A DNA stretch of 9,124 bases. Source: Chromatiales bacterium (lineage in GTDB: Bacteria > Pseudomonadota > Gammaproteobacteria > UBA6429 > Thiohalophilaceae). Both the position numbers and the translations under genes were made by a program. The stretch lies in the NCBI GenBank assembly GCA_027057985.1, contig JALUTJ010000400.1, positions 1-9,124 of the forward strand, in the 5' to 3' direction. Each line of letters begins with the position of its first letter. The stretch's first letter is position 1. Positions 5,486 through 9,124 of the stretch are shown here, piece after piece. The notes beneath the pieces were generated by a model. That model made no database searches, had not been told where the DNA came from, and saw only the letters and a program-made list of their open reading frames with translations.

Positions 5486-6412
5486 GTGGCGGGTATTCTT
5501 GATGAAGTTGATAAACGTACCAACCTGGTCGGTGAAAACCGGCTGGAAATTCTCATGTTTCGCCTCCAGGGGCGACAGCTGTTTGCGATCAATGTTTTCA
5601 AGGTTCAGGAAGTTCTGTCCTGCCCACGTTTAACCAGTATTCCGCAGGCACACTCTGCCACGCGTGGCCTCGCCACTATCCGCAACAAGACCATTCCGGT
5701 GATTGATCTCGCGGCGGCGATTGGGCAGAAACCACTGGAAGTTTCACCAGACAATCTGATTATTATTACCGAGTACAATGGCACGGTGCAGGCCTTCCTG
5801 GTTCGTGCGGTGGAACGCATTGTGAATCTGAACTGGGAATCTATCAAGGCACCACCACGTAGCGTGGGGCGGCAGAATTATCTTACCGCGGTAACTCGTG
5901 TGGATGAGCAGCTGGTTGAAATTATTGATGTAGAAAAAATTCTCTCAGAAATTATTGGCGAAGATCTTTATCTTGCCGATGCCCAGCCATTGCACGATAA
6001 AGAAGGCAACAGGCTCAAGTTTCTTATTGCGGATGATTCACTGGTTGCACGTAACCAGGTCAGGCGCACCCTGGAACAGATTGATGTGGACTGCGAGGTA
6101 ACTACCACCGGCAAGGAGGCGCTGGATCTGTTAAAGAAGCACGCCGATGAAGGCATTGATGTGGCAGAAGAGTTTAAACTTGTGATTTCCGATATAGAAA
6201 TGCCGGAAATGGACGGCTATACCCTGACAACTGAAATTCGAAATGATGATCGGCTCAAGAATCTGAATATTATGCTGCATTCATCACTCAGTGGTGGCTT
6301 TAATGAAAGCATGACACAAAAGGTAAAGGCCGATAAGTTTATTCCCAAGTTCAAGGCAGAAGAACTTGTTGGCGAGATTAAATCATTACTTGAAGAAAAA
6401 GGTGTGATTTAG
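5486..6412 (+). CDS. cheV: CheV, CheW-receiver chemotaxis coupling protein
   Basis: The 308-residue protein joins an N-terminal CheW-like domain (about 14-155) to a C-terminal receiver (about 176-305). In the receiver the acidic pair D183-D184 is in IADDS, the phospho-acceptor is D236 in VISDIEMPEMDG, and K288 is in FIPKF. S266 in LHSSLSG occupies the usual threonine position, as is common in CheV. The protein couples chemoreceptors to the kinase CheA, and its receiver is thought to act in adaptation or as a phosphate sink. The start is GTG with TAAGGAG eight bases upstream, directly after a perfect sigma-28 promoter. cheR follows after 46 bp, and no terminator is seen between them. Confidence 0.96.
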   Translation: MAGILDEVDKRTNLVGENRLEILMFRLQGRQLFAINVFKVQEVLSCPRLTSIPQAHSATRGLATIRNKTIPVIDLAAAIGQKPLEVSPDNLIIITEYNGTVQAFLVRAVERIVNLNWESIKAPPRSVGRQNYLTAVTRVDEQLVEIIDVEKILSEIIGEDLYLADAQPLHDKEGNRLKFLIADDSLVARNQVRRTLEQIDVDCEVTTTGKEALDLLKKHADEGIDVAEEFKLVISDIEMPEMDGYTLTTEIRNDDRLKNLNIMLHSSLSGGFNESMTQKVKADKFIPKFKAEELVGEIKSLLEEKGVI

Positions 6413-6458
6413 CTTCTGCTTTGCAGTTATAATCGGCAAAAAAATTTTAAGGTATAAC

Positions 6459-7304
6459 GTGGATCAATCTCCCATTCCATTAAACGAGTACAATACTTTC
6501 AGGCAGTATCTTGAAGATGCCTGTGGCATCGTACTGGGTGAAAACAAGCATTACCTGGTAACCAGTCGTCTAAAGCGGGTTACCGAGGAATTTTCCTTTC
6601 CTTCACTCTCCGATATGATGAAAACCCTGGTAACGGGAAATAACCCACGCCTGCGCGAAAAAGTCATTGATGCCATGACCACCAATGAAACCATGTGGTT
6701 TCGTGATGTTTATCCTTTCGAGATTTTGCGCAATAACCTGTTGCCGGAACTGGCAGAAAAGAAAGCACCGATTCGTATCTGGTCTGCGGCTAGTTCGACT
6801 GGGCAGGAAGCCTATTCCATCAGCATGACGGTAAGCGAGTTTCAGCAGCAGAATCCGGGCAAGCTGACTTCCAGTGTTGAAATCGTCGGCACCGATATTT
6901 CTCAGACCGTGGTTAACCAGGCACAGCAGGGCGCTTATGATGAGCTGAGCGTAGTGCGGGGGCTGTCACCGGAACGCCGGGATAAGTTTTTCACTCATAA
7001 AGATGATAAGTGGATCATTAACCCGGATATCAAGTTACGCACCCGTTTTACCGAACTGAACCTGCTGAACAGTTATAACCTGCTTGGCAAGTTCGATATT
7101 ATTTTCTGTCGCAATGTCCTGATTTATTTTTCTTCAGAAATGAAAAAAGATATTCTCGAGCGCATGGCAAAAATTCTCAAGCCTGGTGGTACCCTGATCC
7201 TGGGTGGTTCCGAATCGCCAACCGGCTATACCCGCGAGTTTATGATGGTGCGCTATCCCGATGGCGTGGTTTACCGTCTCAAGGAATCCATTCCCGGCGT
7301 TTAA
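6459..7304 (+). CDS. cheR: CheR, chemoreceptor methyltransferase
   Basis: The 281-residue protein has both CheR domains. An N-terminal all-helical domain (about 8-75) precedes a class I SAM-dependent methyltransferase domain (about 80-275). Visible motifs are TTNETMWFRD (74-83), the SAM-binding IWSAASSTGQEAYS (107-120), GTDIS (144-148), FDIIFCRNVLIYF (212-224), and KPGGTLILGGSES (241-253). It methylates glutamate side chains on chemoreceptors for adaptation, with SAM as donor. No C-terminal TPR extension is present and the length is normal. The start is GTG with AAGGT five bases upstream. It is probably co-transcribed with cheV from the sigma-28 promoter. The flgB sigma-54 promoter begins 148 bp after its stop. 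Confidence 0.97.
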   Translation: MDQSPIPLNEYNTFRQYLEDACGIVLGENKHYLVTSRLKRVTEEFSFPSLSDMMKTLVTGNNPRLREKVIDAMTTNETMWFRDVYPFEILRNNLLPELAEKKAPIRIWSAASSTGQEAYSISMTVSEFQQQNPGKLTSSVEIVGTDISQTVVNQAQQGAYDELSVVRGLSPERRDKFFTHKDDKWIINPDIKLRTRFTELNLLNSYNLLGKFDIIFCRNVLIYFSSEMKKDILERMAKILKPGGTLILGGSESPTGYTREFMMVRYPDGVVYRLKESIPGV

Positions 7305-7451
7305 TCCCGGCAGTCTGTTCTGGGCTGTAAATTCCACTTAATTTCTGCTGATGACCGTGTCAGCCGACCATGGCCAGACATTGCCGCTTTTTGCCTGTAT
7401 TGCCGCCCCTTCAAAACCTGTAACTTATTGTTTTTATTGAGTTAAAAACTT

Positions 7452-7467
7452 TGGCACGGCTGTTGCA
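7452..7467 (+). promoter_or_regulatory. Sigma-54 (RpoN) promoter of the flgB operon
   Basis: TGGCACGGCTGTTGCA matches the consensus TGGCACG-N4-TTGCW exactly, with GG (7453-7454) and GC (7465-7466) 10 bp apart. Transcription would start near 7478, about 23 bases before the flgB ATG at 7501. The upstream 147 bp between cheR and this site hold no gene and could carry activator sites; none is recognisable. Confidence 0.93.
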
Positions 7468-7500
7468 CTAACCTCAGTACACAAACGAGGTAAAGCAGCA

Positions 7501-7899
7501 ATGACAATCAGTATCGACAGGGTTTTTGGAATTCACGAGGACGCAATGCGACTCCAGGGTCGCCGCGCCCAGTTACTGGCACAGAACCTGGCCAATGCAG
7601 ACACCCCTGGCTACAAGGCAAAGGATATCGACTTTAAGGCTGCACTAAAGCAGGCTGCGGGTAATAGCATGACAGTCCCTCTTGCTACTACACAGCGTGG
7701 GCATATCCAGCCAGAGAATTCATTCATGGCGACAGAAGAAATGTACCGCATGCCAACTCAGCCTTCACTCGATGGTAATACAGTCGAGCCTCATGTGGAA
7801 ATGGCCGAGTTTACCGACAACTCCATGCGCTATCTGATGACCTTACGCATTATGTCAGGTCGTATCAAGGGCATGTTATCAGCAATACGAGGTGAATAA
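7501..7899 (+). CDS. flgB: FlgB, flagellar proximal rod protein
   Basis: The 132-residue product has the rod/hook N-terminal signature QNLANADTPGYKAKDIDF (29-46) and the FlgB-type ending with HVEMAEFTDNSMRYLMTLRI. With FlgC, FlgF and FlgG it forms the periplasmic rod, and it sits next to the MS ring and FliE. Export is through the type III apparatus, consistent with the absence of a signal peptide. ATG at 7501 has GAGG ten bases upstream. It is the first gene of an operon starting at a consensus sigma-54 promoter; flgC begins 2 bp after its stop. Length is slightly below the enteric protein. Confidence 0.96.
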   Translation: MTISIDRVFGIHEDAMRLQGRRAQLLAQNLANADTPGYKAKDIDFKAALKQAAGNSMTVPLATTQRGHIQPENSFMATEEMYRMPTQPSLDGNTVEPHVEMAEFTDNSMRYLMTLRIMSGRIKGMLSAIRGE

Positions 7900-7901
7900 G
7901 C

Positions 7902-8318
7902 ATGTCGTTATTTAATATCTTCAATGTTTCCGGCTCGGCTCTTTCTGCAGAAAGCCTGCGCCTGAATACCACCTCCAGTAACCTGGCAAATGCCAACAGT
8001 GCCAGCAGTAGTACTGACCAGATTTATAAAGCGCGGCAGCCGGTTTTTGCTTCGATGTTAATGAATGAGTTCGATGACGAGAATGGCAGTGTCGGGGTAC
8101 AGGTACTGGGTATCGTCGAAAAGCAGGACCCTGCCCGTGCCGAGTATAACCCGGGGCATCCACTGGCAAATGAAGAAGGCTACGTCTATATGCCAAACGT
8201 CAATGTTATCGAGGAAATGGCGAATATGATATCGGCATCACGTTCATACCAGACCAATGTTGAAGTAATGAACACGGCCAAGCAAATGCTAATGCGTACA
8301 ATCTCTTTAGGACAATAA
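7902..8318 (+). CDS. flgC: FlgC, flagellar proximal rod protein
   Basis: The 138-residue product opens with the rod signature SGSALSAESLRLNTTSSNLA (10-29). It ends with the conserved axial-protein C-terminus: NVNVIEEMANMISASRSYQT (99-118), then a helix to TISLGQ. The two ends are thought to form the coiled helices of rod subunits. It is exported without a signal peptide and assembles with FlgB and FlgF. ATG lies 2 bp after the flgB stop, and the ribosome site GAGGTGA overlaps the end of flgB, so translation is likely coupled. flgD follows after 36 bp. Confidence 0.97.
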   Translation: MSLFNIFNVSGSALSAESLRLNTTSSNLANANSASSSTDQIYKARQPVFASMLMNEFDDENGSVGVQVLGIVEKQDPARAEYNPGHPLANEEGYVYMPNVNVIEEMANMISASRSYQTNVEVMNTAKQMLMRTISLGQ

Positions 8319-8342
8319 TTTAATCGGTGAGTGAGTTTCATC

Positions 8343-8347
8343 AGGAG
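8343..8347 (+). promoter_or_regulatory. Ribosome binding site deciding the start of flgD
   Basis: AGGAG lies seven bases before ATG at 8355. The upstream in-frame GTG at 8331 has a poorer leader (CGGTGA close by), and starting there would place this strong site inside the gene, so 8355 is preferred. Confidence 0.8.
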
Positions 8348-8354
8348 TTTAATT

Positions 8355-9032
8355 ATGGAAAGTATCAATAAACCAAATAATCAGGTACTGGAAAGCCTGG
8401 GACTGAGTAAGCCAAGGGAGGCGGCAAAACAGAAGCGTCTTGGCCAGGAAGACTTTATCAAGTTGATGACCACACAAATGAATCATCAGGATCCGATGAA
8501 GCCAATGCAAAACGGTGAGTTTCTTAGTGAGATGGCACAGTTCAGTACGGTTTCCGGTCTCAAGGAAATCAAGGATGCGTTCAACAGTCTGGCTAATTCA
8601 CTGAAGTCAAGCCAGGCGTTACAGGCTTCGAGCATGGTAGGGCGCAAGGTACTGGTACCGGGCGCAGCAACGACATTCTCAGAAGGTTCATTGATGCGCG
8701 GTGCCGTGGATTTGAAAACCAGTGTTGCTGATTTAAAAGTCAGTATTATGAATGACAAGGGAGAACTGGTTAAGGAAATCAACCTCGGTAACAAGCCGGC
8801 TGGTGTTGTACATTTTGACTGGGACGGAATGATGTCAAACCAGCAAAAAGCGACCTCGGGTAATTATCGTATCAGTGCCGTTGGCAAGGTTGATGGGGAA
8901 GCACAGTCACTCGATACATTGATCAGTGACACGGTTCAGAGTGTATCTCTGGGTTCAGGTGGTCAGGGTGTTTCATTATCCCTGGCTAATGCAGGTTCAG
9001 CTGGTTTAGCTGACGTTAAAGAAATTTTGTAA
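8355..9032 (+). CDS. flgD: FlgD, flagellar hook capping/assembly protein
   Basis: From ATG at 8355 the product is 225 residues. The N-terminal conserved block runs from LGQEDFIKLMTTQMNHQDPM (29-48) through NGEFLSEMAQFSTVSGL (53-69), the FlgD signature used in export and cap assembly. The C-terminal part (about 95-210) is a beta-rich FlgD Ig-like/tudor region, with VVHFDWDG (151-158) and GNYRISAVG (169-177) as typical strands. FlgD forms the scaffold cap on which hook subunits polymerise and is removed when the hook is complete. An upstream GTG at 8331 would add eight residues but is disfavoured by the ribosome site. flgE starts 15 bp after the stop. Confidence 0.96.
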   Translation: MESINKPNNQVLESLGLSKPREAAKQKRLGQEDFIKLMTTQMNHQDPMKPMQNGEFLSEMAQFSTVSGLKEIKDAFNSLANSLKSSQALQASSMVGRKVLVPGAATTFSEGSLMRGAVDLKTSVADLKVSIMNDKGELVKEINLGNKPAGVVHFDWDGMMSNQQKATSGNYRISAVGKVDGEAQSLDTLISDTVQSVSLGSGGQGVSLSLANAGSAGLADVKEIL

Positions 9033-9047
9033 CAGAGGAGATTCATC

Positions 9048-9124
9048 ATGCCATTTCGTTCAGCTTTAAGTGGTATTAATGCAGCCGCACAGGAATTACG
9101 TATTATCGGTAATAACGTCGCCAA
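9048..9124 (+). CDS. flgE: FlgE, flagellar hook protein (N-terminal fragment, runs off the right edge)
   Basis: Only the first 25 codons are in the window: MPFRSALSGINAAAQELRII followed by GNNVA. This is the standard N-terminus of hook proteins (ALSG.NAA...L...GNN.AN), which packs in the hook core. The ATG has GAGGAG seven bases upstream. Its position directly after flgD in the flgBCDE order supports FlgE over other axial proteins with a similar N-terminus. The window ends inside the gene; there is no sign of a break. Confidence 0.9.
   Translation, partial: MPFRSALSGINAAAQELRIIGNNVA

Noticed and set aside
6428..6433. TATAAT before cheR as a separate promoter
   Set aside because: No acceptable -35 box lies 16-18 bp upstream, and cheR is well explained by read-through from the cheV sigma-28 promoter.
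7347..7364. GCTGA/TCAGC inverted repeat after cheR as a terminator
   Set aside because: The stem is only 5 bp with an 8-base loop and no T run follows, so it does not meet the criteria for an intrinsic terminator.
8331..8354. GTG start for flgD eight codons upstream
   Set aside because: AGGAG at 8343-8347 is placed correctly for ATG at 8355, and the added residues do not resemble FlgD N-termini.

Overview
The window comes from a gammaproteobacterium and covers the edge of a polar-type flagellar and chemotaxis locus. The evidence is the protein families, the gene order flgZ/ycgR-flgN-flgM-flgA facing cheV-cheR-flgB-flgC-flgD-flgE, and a clear sigma-54/sigma-28 promoter pair. That order and promoter logic resemble Pseudomonas and related marine or sulfur-oxidising Gammaproteobacteria. 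They do not resemble the enteric flhDC/sigma-70 scheme. The genus cannot be fixed from the sequence alone.

Left part (1-2822): a truncated DUF445 membrane-protein gene runs leftward from a TTG start at 425. A 217-bp divergent region follows, holding a good sigma-70-like promoter for the DUF445 gene and three CAGAATT repeats spaced 20-21 bp. Four closely spaced rightward genes come next: a two-helix membrane protein with a SHOCT-like C-terminus, a DEDDh 3'-5' exonuclease with a C-terminal extension, a 63-residue DUF2892 membrane protein, and a stand-alone CheY/DivK-like receiver. Nothing in this part is obviously flagellar.

Middle (2895-5326), all on the minus strand: flgA (P-ring chaperone), flgM (anti-sigma-28), flgN (hook-filament junction chaperone) and a YcgR/FlgZ-type PilZ protein (c-di-GMP flagellar brake), followed 49 bp later by a tRNA-Arg(CCU) gene. 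flgM, flgN and the PilZ gene are nearly abutting. flgA has a sigma-54 promoter and flgM has its own sigma-28 promoter.

Right part (5486-9124), plus strand: cheV and cheR follow a perfect-consensus sigma-28 promoter. flgB, flgC, flgD and the start of flgE follow a perfect-consensus sigma-54 promoter.

Together these encode a staged programme. Sigma-54 transcribes the rod/hook genes and flgA. FlgM holds sigma-28 (FliA) inactive until hook completion lets FlgM be exported. Sigma-28 then transcribes cheV-cheR, flgM itself, flgN and the PilZ brake. The gene content is conventional; the most informative observations are the four flagellar promoters and the repeats at 516-563. I see no mobile element, CRISPR array, phage gene or clearly new system.
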